Shown here: positions 40,401 through 55,400 of the stretch, piece after piece | Layout of the letters: each line of letters opens with the position of its first letter | How positions within the stretch are numbered: the stretch's first letter is position 1 | Origin: Aphrophora alni | Lineage: Eukaryota; Arthropoda; Insecta; Hemiptera; Aphrophoridae | Assembly (NCBI GenBank): GCA_963513935.1 | Contig: OY740772.1 | Location: forward strand, 9,070,607-9,134,606 | Direction of reading: 5' to 3' | Length of the DNA: 64,000 bases | Translations under genes and position numbers: made by a program | Notes under the pieces: generated by a model | Databases searched by the model: none | What the model was told of the DNA's origin: nothing | The model's input: the letters and a program-made list of their open reading frames with translations, nothing else

Positions 40401-43375
40401 ACCACTAACTGTCAGAAAACCGATAGATGGAATAGTTAATTTCCAGACTTTGTGTTTGATTTTAATGACAAATTAATAAAAACAATAAAAAACATGTTGA
40501 GTGTAATTCCCAGACAACTTTTGAGTCACTCTATGTAGATATTAAAAGTAGTCTACTACATTGCATTTCAGTTAAACAATTTTAAAACTTTAGATTCTGA
40601 TTATCTATACCAAGTAACAAAAAAATTATTTTTCATTATACAAAAGGAAAAATTATAAATAAGAATTAAATATTTAATAATTTTAAATTTATGATTATGA
40701 AATGAACCAAACAAAGCTTGTTTTAACTGCTTCCTTAAATGCAAACCTTCCATTGTCAACAACGCCTTCAAACACACCCATTGTTGCTGAACATCCGTCA
40801 GGCACACCCACTAGATCTCTATCCATCACCTCATGGCACACCTACAAAATCTCTAGCTATGACCTCTACTTCTTCGTATAAATGATGACAATATTATAGA
40901 GTTAGGTGTAGATTTCAAAGAAAGTAAAGGTCATGGTATGGTAATAAATATATAGAGGATAAAGCCCTATTAATACTTACTGTTGAAAATTGAAATGTTT
41001 TAATTGATGATAAGTAATTTGATTTGAGTCTATAAATAAACCTAAAATACAACCCCCTCCCCCTCTAAAACTGTCTTTAAAGGATTAACTATTATTTATA
41101 GGCTTAAAAAGGAAATTGAGTTTAGTTTAAAAGGTTTTAATTTTTTTTTTAATATGAACAATCCATTAAATATGTATTGTTGTCATACACTTTTTGGTAA
41201 AAACTGATCCTCAAAAAAGATTGTTTACAGAAATATGTTGCAACTAAATTTCTCATATAGCCATACACAAATCAAAAACTAAACAAACAGAAAGTATTCA
41301 TTACTGTACCACAAAATGCGGATTCGAGAGTCAACTGTTAAAAATGAAAATGTACCATAATGTCAAATATATCACAATTAATTGTGAAAATATGTTGTAA
41401 ATTTTTATTATTTTATGACTTGATTTACGTGAATTTATGACTTATTTATGTGATCTGTCTTTCTAAAACATAAATTTGAAAAACCAAAATTAACTTTGTA
41501 TTGTTTCTCTAATTTACTTCCAAACTGTAATATTTGTTTATACGCAGTTTGGTTTAAAACAATTTATTTTGAGTTATAACCAAAATTTATTTTGAAAATG
41601 TTTAACCAAAATATTATTAAGACCAAACTTGATATTTCACCTTCTAAATTTCTATTTATATCTAGCATTTTTGGAGAAATAGTGACCAATACAATTTTTT
41701 GTTCCTATTTTAGTAAATTTTATCTACAGAGCCAAAATTGAGACAATCAAGATGTTTCTTGGTCTTATGGTAGTTATCCCTAAATTGAAGTCATTCGTAA
41801 AATCTAAAAATCTATCATTAGATTGTAAACACTCCACAAACAACAAACATCTTCCTCAAACCACTTATTCAGGATACCTCAAAATAGATTTCAGCAACCA
41901 AGTCAACATTTATTATTTATCACTTAAAATTATAAATTTAATTTAAACTACTACTTGTAATAAATTCATAACACCCAACACAATGTTTTTTAAATATATA
42001 ATAGTTTTTAGTAATTCACTTTTTGATTACTGCACTAATTTCTTTTTCTTTAATTTTCACTTTAGATGGAATACATGCAGTTGTTGAATCAGAAGGTGAA
42101 GCTGGTGTTGTGGGTGAAGTACATCCAGCTGATATTGAAGAAGAAACAATCATGGTAAATACTGTTTATTTAATTTTATATAACATAGTGAAATATAATA
42201 TTTGAGGAAAGATAGGATTTGAAAGGTCACTAAATCAGTACATTTTGTTTTTAAAGTGCTTATTTATCCAAATACAGGCTAAATAATGGTGTAAAATACA
42301 AGGATGAAATTGGTCCATACAGATGTCTAAAATCAGACAACTTCCTTTTAAAATATAAAGATAAACTATGTATACAGAGATTTTTCATAAACATCCGAAC
42401 TATAATTATTTGTAGAAAACACAAATATTAAATTGTGAATATTTACTGATCAGGTTTATAAACAAACAGAAGGTCGCTTAGTTGGTAAAGTGAATATCAC
42501 TATTACTTGGTAAGCGAGAAAAATGGGGTTCAATTCTTCCAGAGGCCAAAGAATAAGGTTTCTACAATTAGATCTTTGAGGTCATAGTGGAGAAAGGCTA
42601 CTTATGGCTTCTCAACCCTAAAAAAATTAAACAAAAACAGGAGGAAAATATTACTTTAAACTGAAATAGTTAAAAATGTCAATTGTAATGTGATTCTATT
42701 AATTTACAAAATTGTGAATTGGATTTTTTAAAATTTTCTGTTACATTATGTGTGTAAAATGAAAATGAATGTTACCAGAAATGTGATCTTACATGCTTAC
42801 ATGGTTTTCTAGAAACTGTAACATGGAATCCCACATTGGTCTGTTGTTTTATTACTTTGATAATGGTATCTTAATAAGTTTTATTTGAATTTGGCACCTC
42901 AAATTTTGATAAAAGAGAATTTGTAGGTATCTGCAATAAGAACAGAATAAATATATTAATAATTAAAAAATGCTTTTGAAGATTCTAATAAATTGTGTTT
43001 TAAATTGTATTCCGACAACTAAAGCTAATCATCAACGCTCCAAAAAATAACCTTAAGTCTCATTACCATAAGTCTCATACGTAACTGAAAATTTTTTATT
43101 GATTTTGTATGGGAAACTAAATCAATTTATGACTCAAAAACTAATGTAAGCCATAGAACCAATGTTCATAAATTTTAATTATTATTTTATTTCATTTATT
43201 CGAAAATATCAAAATTAACTTTGAATTTCAAAAACACAATGTTATATAAGAAATATAAATTTAATATTTAATTATGAATTGTGTACTACTGAGTATGTGT
43301 GTGTATTATTGGCAGTGAATGTTAAAAATTGTATAAATGTTATTTATTTTGGATAAGTCAGTATTAATCATTTTA

Positions 43376-43424
<49 letters not shown>

Positions 43425-46400
43425 TAATTTTTCTCCAGGCAAAGAAATCTGAATCATCTTCTCCAGTAAAAAAAGTTGAGCGAACTGAAATTAAACAATC
43501 AAAACCAACTTTACATAAAGTACAGCTGGAATTAGATGGAGAGTCTGGAGTGAAGCTTCCTGATATTCTTGAAGGAGTTGAGATGACAGTACCTAAGCAG
43601 AAACATTTGAGGTAACTTTATTTACTTCCTGCATTCCTGTAACTATGTGTATTTATAGAGATCTATAAAACTTTATAATTTATATTGAACATTATTATTT
43701 TTTAAAGCAGTTGTGTAAAATAATTTTAGAACTATTGGAGATTCAAGATTTCCAATGCCTCTGTATTGATTGTCTGAAAGTTATAAACACTCAATTATGC
43801 ACAACAATAAAATTAAACAATTATTAATAATGGTTTCCATAACAACCACAATAATGACATGACATTCAGTTTACTTGCAATTGTTACGGTTGGCATAGCA
43901 ACCATTAATAACACTTTGTTTACTTTTGCATGTTGTTGTAGGTTGTTGGTATTGTAATTGTTGGTTATGTAGTATTTAGCTCTTGCTCTGCTTGTTTTTA
44001 TTGTGAACTCCAGTGAGATAAGGGCATGCCTAAACCAATCGAGCTATGCCAATTCCCAAAAGTAATAATCACATATGTGGCATTGTTGTTGTTTGGCAAT
44101 GTTTTCTGCTATCTCTGCAGAAATCAATGAGCTGATCAAACCAGAATACTGAAGTTTCATGTGACAGTATGTTACAGAGCAGTGGAAAATAGGGAAAATA
44201 TGGGACAAAATACTATACAACAACTGCAAAGTGAAATGAGTTTGATATTGTAATAGTTCTTAACTTTAATTAGGGTGAGAGTGTAGATTTGTTCCATAAC
44301 AAGGTATGATTTTATTTGTCTGTAAAGATGAGTTTTCAAAACATCAGATATGTTGGAGAAAGTTCATGAAACACCTCTGCATTCTGTAAATGTTGTAGTT
44401 TGGAAAGCAGTATGTCTGCCATAATAATTATTAAATCAATTTGTTTTTGTGAGGCAGTGAACAATGAGATTTACAGACACCAATGAAGTCACACGGTATT
44501 GAAAGTATAAGATAACCGCATTCTTCAGAAGCCTTGAAACAATTTTCAGATTTCAAGTATTTCTACTTCTCTTATTTATACCTTAATTGTACTCTAATTT
44601 TTACATTATGGCTATAAGGTGACAACTTTACTAATTAATTATATTCCCATTATAGCACAATCAAAGGAACTGAAGTATCTTCTTTGGTCTCTGCACACCC
44701 TTACGACGTCATCCCTGTCAACAAGCCAACTGAAAAGAGACAACTCACCGATGAAGGAACTTTTGACTTTATTGATTCACCTCTGTCTGACAAACCTTTA
44801 GTTCCATCCGGTACATCCCAAAACTCTCGCATCAATGTCAAGAAGGGACCTAATGGACAAGATTATGAGTATGAATATGTTTACTACTATTATGATGAAG
44901 AGGAGGAAGGTGGTAAACCTGGTAAGCAGTCCAACTCTCATGATGGCCCTGCAGTACAGTCACCAACAACAGTTCGTTCTCAGACTACAGCTAGGCCTAC
45001 CACTACTGAAGCCATTTCTAATACTGTCAGGGGTAGAGGACGCCCACCAGCACCTGTTGTAGAAGAAGAAGTGCCAGCTGTTCGTGGAAATGGAAAAAAT
45101 AGGTATAATCATTTTACCTGTGTAATCATTTTAAAATACATACATACATTGTTAATCATAATTATACATTGTTTAATGTATTAATTAATGCAAAAATATT
45201 GCCATAGCTAATAACACTCTTATACACTAAACCAAACAAGTAGAGAAATCAAATAGTTTTGTCACTTATATTTAATCAGTATGATTCTTAAAATTGAATC
45301 ATTATATTTTTGTTCGTTGTTACACTTCTTTTTAAAGCACAATTTAATTCACATGTCCATAACTAAGAAAGCATGTATTGTAATAGGTAAATATCAATTT
45401 TCAACAATATTTATTTTAGGTTACTCCAAGTCCATCAATATCTGTCAGTCATTAGTAAGATAATTTTTAAGAAAGCATTTGACTTATTTTGTTCAATATT
45501 TGCACTAATGAAATTGTTGGCTCCTAGTTATGAGCCTAAAATTTAATCACCAAAACTAATAATTTGAAATTGACTTTAATGTTTTTTAAAAAAAAATTTT
45601 GTTGACATTTTCCCAATTTGGTACTATACAAAAACAAACGCTGATTTTTTTTTAAATCAGTAAAGAACATCATCTGGCAACTTATAAAAGGCGAAATTTC
45701 CTCAAAATAGCTTTATAAATTTTAATAAAATGTTAGTGATGTACAAAATTGGTAATCTAGTATGGTGAATCCAAATAAAATAAAACTAAAGTTTGCAAGT
45801 AATTGGCAGAAAACAAAAATGAATCTTGACTGCCATTCTTGAAAATATAGTTGTAACACTTCAACTTTGAAAATATAGAGGATGGCAGCTATCACACATG
45901 AAGTCCACTGACAGACCATGGTACCCCCCCCCACATGACAAGGACGCCATTTCTGTTTTAAAATGGGTCCTTCAAGCAAGTAGTTCCATGTTAGACTGAA
46001 CATGCTGCTCAAACAGGCTTGAATATTTATTCTTAATCTAAATCGCTGAAGATGGACATTTGTTGCTTTTTGCTGGTTGGTAAATGAAATATTTTTATAT
46101 TCTAGTAATTTTTCTCTGCAATGTTGGTAAAAAAAGCTACTCTATAATTTGATGAGATATCTTTCCATGGTTTTCTTGATGTACCAGTTTGAGAATGTAA
46201 ACTTTAAAAATTCATTTTTTTTTCCATTAAGCATATAAACACCCTTATCTTCTACTATAACAAATTGTGCATTATTAATAGAAGTTGTGCTTAGTACGTG
46301 AAAAAGTGATCACATCAAAACAATACGAAACATTTTGTTGGCTATTAGAAAGGCCAATTGTTAATGATATGGTTATTAAGTCTCCTAAATGAATTTTAAT

Positions 46401-49400
46401 GTAACAGCAGATATTTCTTGTTGAAACTCCATATTCAAGGATAAAATAAAGCAATAATGCTTAAAGTTTCAAAATATTTTAATAACATAAATGAGCTACA
46501 ATTGTATTTATATTATTAAAATATTTTGAAACAGTAAGCTTTATTGCTTTATTTTATCCATCTCCTAAAACCGTTTTCCCAAAGTTGAAATCTAGCTAAA
46601 TTACTTTCACTCCCAATCTTCTTCAAGGAAAAAAAATAGTATTGCTTGTTTAACAGTATTAGACTAGTGGAAATATTTGTTTTACATTCAGTTTGATTAT
46701 TTATGGTTATGTTGTTGAAAGTAATATATGGAGTGAGTGAAAGGTGGGAAGATTGATGGTTTATAAAATTCCCAATCATTCATTCAGATAGTTTAGAGCT
46801 GCGAGATTTAATTTAATCACTTTACAGATAAATATCACCTTAAAATTTGTAATAAAATGTAACAATTTTATTCATGTTTGGTTAATATTCTATTTAACTT
46901 GTTCCTCAGATATACAACAATTGAAAGGACAAGACCTGCAGTCACTCCTGAGGTTGATGTGACAACTCCTGAACCAGGCAGTAATGAAGTATTACCACCA
47001 CAAACACGCGGAGGATCAAGGTAAGAACAATTTAATATTTCTACTAGAGGTAGATTGTGACAGGAGTTTTCTGATAGGCTGCAATATGGAAGTTCTTCTA
47101 CCTGATACCTCATACATTCGGTATTAGACTCAGTATATGATAGAAAACACATCATTTTCCAGCTCTAGTTTCTTGGGTATGGTTCATAATTACTTGCCAT
47201 GTTTTCCAGTCATCATACATGTTTTGATCTTCAACCATTTAACCCATCTGTTACCTGTCATCTCCACCTCTGTTCTTACCTTTTCTATCTAACAATACTT
47301 TAACCTTGTTCTTTGTCTTCATCCTTCATGTCTATTTCAATGGATTTATTTGCTGTTCTGGTTGTTACCCATTCTCTCATCACATGGCCTCTACCACTGA
47401 TGATTCCAACAACATTTTTAATGAGAAACTTTCTATTGATTTAATTTCTAATCTTAACTTTTCTAAAATTCTGAATCAAACAGATACAAAACAAGTTGAT
47501 GATTTCCATCGTGATAGATGCTAACCCCTATTGTACAATGTAATACAAGTATAACTTTAAAATTAGTATCCATAATTTGGTTTTCGGACTTTGTAGGACA
47601 TGAAAAATTGTACTGGTAAATCTAGGAGTCTTACCCAGTGAGGTAAGTATGTTTAAAACAGTTGTTACAATGGTTTTATGAATTTCTTAATTGTGTATAT
47701 CACTACTTTTTTGATATAGGCTAGGCCCTAGCAGGCTCCGAAGCCGTACAGATGTGAAGGAGTCTCCACTCTCTACACTTGTTTCGGTGACTCAGCCCTA
47801 TCAAATGTTATATAAAACTAATATCACATTTTCTTCGGAGGTTATGGTTCGACCTCCCAAGAGATCATTTTTATTATTTATTGCCGTAGAGAGAAGGTGT
47901 TGTTAATATTACATGCAGAATTGAAATCTGTAAACTTTTATCTATTTTAGTTTGTTATAAGTTGAATAATACAAAAAATATAAACGATAAACTGTTTATA
48001 ATGGATGACATTTCGACATTTTCAATTTCATTTTTTAGTAAATTTCAATAGGGTTCTATATGAGCACACTATAATCACCTATTCCAAATTAAATTTTTCT
48101 ATTTTAATTTTGTTTCTCGCTATTGTGCTTACATACAAGTGACACAATACGAATTAGAGCCTGGATGTCAACAATCACTTTTTCGGTTTCTTGAGAACAT
48201 GCAACTTTCAGACAGATGTCAAAGTTTTTGACTATTACCAAACTTACCATATATTTTGTATACTGGGTAGGTAAAATCAGTCAATTATATAATCTATACT
48301 AATTAATCAATAAAACTATTAAAGTGTTGGTAAACTCTATCTCCCAGTTATATCATGGCAACTGATTTTTGGGATACAAGAGAAGAATTTTATTAGTACA
48401 TTTTATAGAACCTGAATCCAACATTGATTTAAATATTTACATGTGAGACTTTAACTCAGTTTAATCTATACACAATGTCTCCCTCAGACCATATTAAATT
48501 ATTAATCTTGTTCAAATGTTCATACTTTGTTGATTTAATTACATAAAATGTATTCACGTGTAAAAACTAAAGTGTTATGGGTTTTTAACAAAATTATTCT
48601 GGTTATTAAAACCATTGTAAAACATTATAGTAATATTTTAAGAATAATTTTTGAATTGCCCAAACATATATTCAAATAACTCTTTTATACTTTCAAACCA
48701 AAGATCAAGGCAAATAACTGTTTAACAATATTACAAAATAAAATATGTACATATAATTTTGCAAAATTAAAAAATCGATTTACATGTATACATAAGTTAG
48801 TATTTTCCCATGGGAGTGCCAAAACCTTGTGATACCTGGCTACAATCCAAACTATATTTATACTGTAAAAATATATTACTGTATATTTTAAGCGTTATTA
48901 AAATATTCAACCTACAGAAATTATGTTTTAATTTGACGATGTTGATAATCATAATTTTTATACTGAAGCATTAACTAACAACTCGAATAGAGTTTTTTTT
49001 TTATTTTAGCCATTACCACGTTTGTGTTTATATTTATGTGAAATATAATTTATCAATTAAATGTAAAAACAATTAATTATGCCATTTAATTGTTAAATTC
49101 AATGTAGTGTAATTATAAAATGACACTTAAACATAAAGCATTCAATTTTTCAATCTTTTGAGGGCTCTAGCTGTAAATGGTTAGGTTAACAAAAAATATA
49201 TCGAGAATAAAACATTTTTAAATTGTCGGAAAACATCATAAAATATAGGAATTTCTGTAAGAAATTATAAAGGTGGCCATCATATTAGAAAATGGCAGAT
49301 TTAAAAATCCCCCCCCCCCCATTAAAGTTTGCTGTAAATCTTGTAGTTTCAAAGATCACAATGGTGGTCCGATTCAAATGGACACCCAATATAGTTTTTT

Positions 49401-52400
49401 TCCCCTGAGTGCAAGAATGATATTGAAGTAGTGCTGTAATTATATTTGTCCAATCTTAGATCATCACTATACCTGATTAGGTAGTGATGTGTAGAGGTTT
49501 TTGATTGGAAACTGATTTATATTTCATTTTACAAAACAGTTGCTAGATCTAGTATTAATTTTACATACTATTTTTTTTTTTTTTTTTTTTTTTATTTCTA
49601 AAAATAATCTTATTGATTTTAGATTCAGAGCAAGGCAACTCCAACAAGAAGCTGCTCAAACCCAGGCAGCATCTGCTGTTCCATTGGAGGCAACTGTTGC
49701 AGAAGAACGCCTTCCAGCCAACACCAGATTTCCTCCACGTTCAAGATCAAATCATAACTCCAACCCTGTTACAACACAAGCACCATTAACTGACACTCCA
49801 ATCACAAGAATAAGAGGACAGTCTGGTAAGAAAAATATAATTGATTTTTTATTTAGATAGTTTTTTTGGGTTTAAGTTTTGTCCTGTGCTATCCTGTGAT
49901 AAGAATTGTATTGGTATTGCAATTCAAGAAGAAGTTTTAATAATTTATAGATATGTTCAGATGATCTAGAAAACCAAAAATTCCAAAAAAGATTTGTGAA
50001 AACGATTCGCTTGATGTCTTTTGGTTTTTATTTTTTTTTAAAAGAAGAAAAATACAACTATAATCTTTTCTAAATATTTTAAATGATCTTAGTTAAACAT
50101 GTCTGCAAGAAGTTAACATTTTTTTACAAAATTATTTTTAAAATTGTCTTTTTGAAATTGTTGATGTCTTATAACAAAATATTGTCATTGTTTTCTGGTA
50201 TAAAATACTAACACAAACAAATTTTATCACCTGTGGAAATTTTTCAATTATTGATAGTTCATGAAACACTGAAATTTTCAATGAGTTATCATATTCAGTA
50301 GTTACACGAATATTGTGTCATTAATTAAACTAAGAGATGCTAGGCCTAAAATTAGCAAGATAAGATGAGGATTGGTTCGGTGTCACAAAGTTTGTGTACG
50401 TGTCACAACCAAAGATGATGACTTAATCATTAAAACATTCTATTATTGGTGTATTTTCTTGTTGGGAAAATTAGGATTTTTCTTTAATTATTGATTTTTG
50501 AAAAATTTGTTGCATTTTTAACCCTAACCAATTATTGGTTTTAACTTGAACTCAATTTCTCACAAATTATTAACTCAAACATGTTTCAACAACAAAGTTG
50601 TCATCTTCAGTAGTTACATGAGCTACAGTCATCAAACTACAACTAGTCAGCAGTAACGTTGTTGAAACACGTTTAAGTTAATAATAAACATATTATGTGA
50701 GACATTTTTTTCAATTTTTATTTAAAATTTTAAACAACTCAAAAGAAAGCTCAGTATTTATTTACATAACTGTGTTGTTTTTGTTATAATCTAAAAATAC
50801 AGTTTACTTTCGATAGTTCGACACGACAATCCAACACGCTCGGTAGTCCGATGTAGCTCTCAGTTGATTCACTGTGTTATGCTAACAACCTCGAGTTAAT
50901 TTAAGCACTTTGTTTACCATACTGTTTGTCTGTTATAACAGGAATCCCTCTTCTATCTCTCCATGTACCTACTTACATTGTTTGTTTAGACATCTCAATT
51001 CAGTTTCATTACAAAGTATAACCATTTGTGACATTATTGCATTGTTATTTTTGTTCAGAGTGGTTTTATAGTGTTGTGAGTTGTTTTTAAGTTCTATCTA
51101 TGGTAATTTTATTTTATTACTATATACATTATTGTTGTAATGGGGATCACAAGTTCGAAATGTAAGTATAAACATTAAATTTATCTATTATAAATAGAAA
51201 ATCAATAATACATATGATTGTAGTGAAACACTATCATCGATATGTAAATCGTACGACATAGGGCGAGCTACAGTCTATGAAAATATCTGTATTTCCTGTA
51301 ACTTACTGCTAATCATGGACATTTAAAAACTACTTTCTATAATCCAGACACTTTTGGTAATCCTACAACCTCTCAGTCCCATGCCCGTCGGAAGATCAAG
51401 AGTCTGTATTAAAATCCATTCTCTGGAAATTATACTTTTAAAGGAAATATATTTCCCAGTATTCCCAGTCTACTTTTTTGGAGATATTTGTTCATTTTGA
51501 CTATCTGTATACCTACTATTGTCTCACCCTGAATCATCAAGTATGGAGCCTACAAAATTGCATTATGAAATATTGTGTTCCGTTCAAATTAAACAAATGT
51601 ATGAAACTCATTCATAACCAAACATTAAATATTTTAATTGTTATGAAACTAGGTAAAACTATTTGTAAATTTTGTTGCAGGAAGTGTAAGACGACCTAGT
51701 CTGGAGCTAGTTGACAGCAGTTCCTTCAGGACTCATTCAAGCGATAATGCTCCTGATAGGGATCAGAGCTCAACCCTCACAGAAGGAACTGATACTTTTG
51801 AACCTTCAGCTAGAGGTAATCAAGCTTTATCAACCTGTAATGTTTCATATTTAAGTAGATTAGAGATATAAGTTTGTGTGATTTATTTAACACACCAAAA
51901 TGGCAATACACTTTAATTTAATTACAATAGCCTACTTTTCATAAGAATGAAACTACTATTCTTCTTATGAGTTAGAATACAAAAATGAGCATCTTTTATT
52001 ATTTTTATTATTTTATCAAATAAAAAGTAAGCCCTAAGTTAGACAAGTATTTTCTATTCATGAGGTTTCGATTTCAATCTTCTTATGGAAGCCTTCACCT
52101 GATTACAAATCTATCTTGCAGGTAACTCTTGAAGGAACCCAATAAATTGATTTTTACAGTTTTGCATTGACAGTTTCTTGTTTGCACATAATGGATACTA
52201 TTTCACCAACCACAGTCTGAACTCTTCAGAAACATATTAAAACATTGTGTTGTGTATGACTGATTAAACTTTTGTCTCAATCAAAGTCATTTTGTTAGAA
52301 TGGTCTTCCATGTTTCTTGTCCTTTAAAATTGGCTATTATATTATATTAAATAGAGGTGGGAATTTCTATTGTGTTTTTTGTACCCTTTGTTAAAATGTC

Positions 52401-55400
52401 ACCTGATAAAGCTGACTTTCAGTGAAATGGTGGTGTAGTGGAAACACAAGAAGATATTCTTACAAATGGAAGGGATTTTCAGTAAAATTACAAATCAATC
52501 CAAAGACAACTTAATAACAAGGAAAACATTAATTTCCTTGATTCCAACATTTTCCTATTTTTTGTTTTTCCACAAATATTAATATTTTTTACATGTAAAA
52601 TAAAAAACAAGAGCGAAAATTTCTGCTAAAGAAATATTTATTGTCACTATGATTTTTATATTCTATCCTTTCGTTTTTCATTATTTATTTTTTACTACCA
52701 ACATTGATATTTTTTTCATCTTCTCTTTCCTCGATATTTCAAGCCCCAAATTAATTATTTTTTTAATATATAAACTCATGTATTTATTTTTCTCCACCTA
52801 TCTTATTTATTATCAGTTTATTTATTTTTAAAGAATAAAATATTCATTATTTAAATCAAAACACCTGCTAATAAATTAAATTATCTATAAGGCCAAGGAA
52901 GACCAGGTAGAGTACGTCCAGGACCTGAAGAAACTTTGAGTGTTGCCGTCATCCCACCATACCCAGAAACCTCTAGACAACAAGAGGATACAAGAGAATC
53001 AGATTTGGAAGAATATGTCCAACCTGAGAAGGATTTCAGGACAGCGTCAAGGCCAACTGATGGAGCACCACAGGATAATGTAGATCTGGATGCTACAACT
53101 GAAAATGCTGGTACTACATCATACGTTTCAGGTAGGTGAACAAAAGAAACTTGTCTTGGAAAAGTATATTTAATTGAATTAAATGATTTTGGTTAAAATA
53201 ATTAGTTGATGATTTTCATTTAATTTGTATAATTTTCACACACAAAAATTGGTAGATAGGCCTAAGATATATATTTATAAACAGGTACAAGTAATAAAAT
53301 ATGTTGTAAATAGATAAGTAAAAATATCTGTAAATACATGTATTGTATAGAATAATGTATATTTTATCTGTTGTGTGTAGCTTACCTCACCAAAGTAAAC
53401 AAGCAACACTTCTCTATATGGATATGAATATTCATATTCTAATACTTTAAAAAAATAACATCTTTTAGGTTTGAATATAATAGAATACAACATTCCTATA
53501 ACTTATGTTGTGTTTCAGCAACAATGACAGACAAGGCTGCATTGGATCTTTACGCTCTTTTATCAAAAACACAGAATGAAGAGTCTAACTTACTGACTGA
53601 TGAGCCATCAACAACATTCAACTCTGATGAGGATGATGCCACTGAACTTGAAATCACCACAACCCAACTGCCTACAACAACTACAACAGTGGCTACAACT
53701 ACTCCTACTACTACAACTACCACTACTACAACTACGACTACTACGGAAGCACCTCCACCACCACCACCTACTGGAAAGAGTAGGTATAGGAATGGCAATG
53801 GAAGTAGGAACAGGTTTAGGACTTCAGGTGCATCATCAACAACTGAAGCTACTAACGATGAGGAACCAACTAAGAAATCTAGATTCCAACCAAATAGGGC
53901 TAATGGACAGGTACGGAATATTCAAATTATAGTACATTTATTAAGAAAAAAGAATTAAAACCTGTCTCTGAGATTTATTACAATTCTAAGCAGATGAGCC
54001 TCTGTAACCGAGTTTACCAGGTTTGTTCCCTTAATGAGTTTTAAATAGTCCACTAAACCTCTTTATACTACATGCCAAGTGGAGATTTACATGTCAACTC
54101 CAAACAGTTATAGCCTCTTGTTAGCAAGAGTTACACAAAGATTGGCCAGTCATTTCTACCCCGCAAAGTTTACCCACAAATTTTCCATAATAAGTCCTAT
54201 CATGTATATGTTTATTATAAGAACACTGTGTCCAATTAAGATACCTGTTATTTTTCATATCTTTCCTTGCCACTAAATTTACCATTTACATTTTTCATCA
54301 GTAATACGTGTAGATTGTTTTCACTATTTTGACTCACATTATTCAATAAATAAGAAGGTTAGATCAATATATAATGTTGAGAATGAATTAAATATTGTTT
54401 ATTATTTTTAAGATTTAACAAACACAATTTTTTTTTTATTACAGAGCCCAGGATTTGGAGGACGCCGTTCAAAGACAACTCCATCTCCTGACCAGTCTTC
54501 CAGCAGTAGCGGTAGTGTTGAAGCCACTCCAAGGACAACTGGAAGGACCCGTTACAGGAGTAACTCTAACAGAGCTTCCCAATCGACTACTTCTACAACA
54601 GAATCATCTGCCAGTGCTAGCTCAGGAAGCTCCACTTCAGGCTTTAGCAGACCTAGTTTTGGTTCCGACAGGTTGGCATTTCATTCAATGATCTAAATAT
54701 AATTAAATGAATTACTTCAAAGATTAAAATATAACATGCAAATAGTCTGAGGTTAGGTTATATCTGAATATTCTGAATATTTTGTAGAGAAATAAATAAA
54801 CTCTGAAAACAGGTAATAATGTAGAATCTTGTTAGGTGTGTCCAAACTAACCAATAGTTTGAATCAGCCAAGTCAACACAAAATTATTTAAAATTTTGTT
54901 TCATTTTATTTCATATCTATGTAAATTCTTTGTTAGGACTTATGAGCTGCCACCATACTGTTTTACAATTTAGACCACTACTTTGGAAGAAGAAAATCAA
55001 AAGTGTTAGGTTAGCTTTAAGCCTCCAGAATATTAAAAGAATAGCGAAAAGAAAAAGCTAATAAGTGTGAAATGTTAAATGAAGCTAAATATGATTTTTC
55101 CTAGTTATTTAAGCGTATGGTAACTTTTTACTTACCAAAAGTTGAATTAACTTAAACCCAGAATAACCGAAAGAGTTAATTCTTGAAATAATTAATTTTG
55201 TACTAATGATGAACCTTAAAAATAGTTGCTAAGTCTATGAGTCTGCTCAATATAAATCCACAAAAAGTTATTAATAATTTTTTTTTTGTTATCTCAATAA
55301 CTTAAATACTGATTGGTAATTTCATGAACTTAATTATTTCAAATTTAATTCTAGGTATAATTTGAGAAGACGTGGTGGTGCTAGAGTCACAACAACAGCT

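Larger units (their letters stand above)
49826..51680 (+). other. Intron 8, contains an inverted end pair and a pogo-like element
   Basis: 50576-50681 and 50800-51406 are described separately. Apart from these the intron is AT-rich with no feature recognised. Confidence 0.5.

Noticed and set aside
41731..41946. Possible extra exon after TTTATCTACAG in intron 3
   Set aside because: Available donors (GTCTTA, GTAGTT) are poor or break the phase. Exons at 38411 and 42066 join in frame without it.
46868..47155. Minus-strand 95-codon ORF opposite coding exon 7
   Set aside because: Shadow of the coding exon; no recognisable domain.
47720..47889. Possible extra exon in intron 7, open for 56 codons in the right phase
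   Set aside because: The good-looking donors give lengths that are not multiples of three. The in-phase one (GTTCGA at 47846) is weak. Exons 7 and 8 join in frame without it.
53550..53798. Minus-strand Val-rich ORF
   Set aside because: Complement of the Thr-codon run in exon 11.
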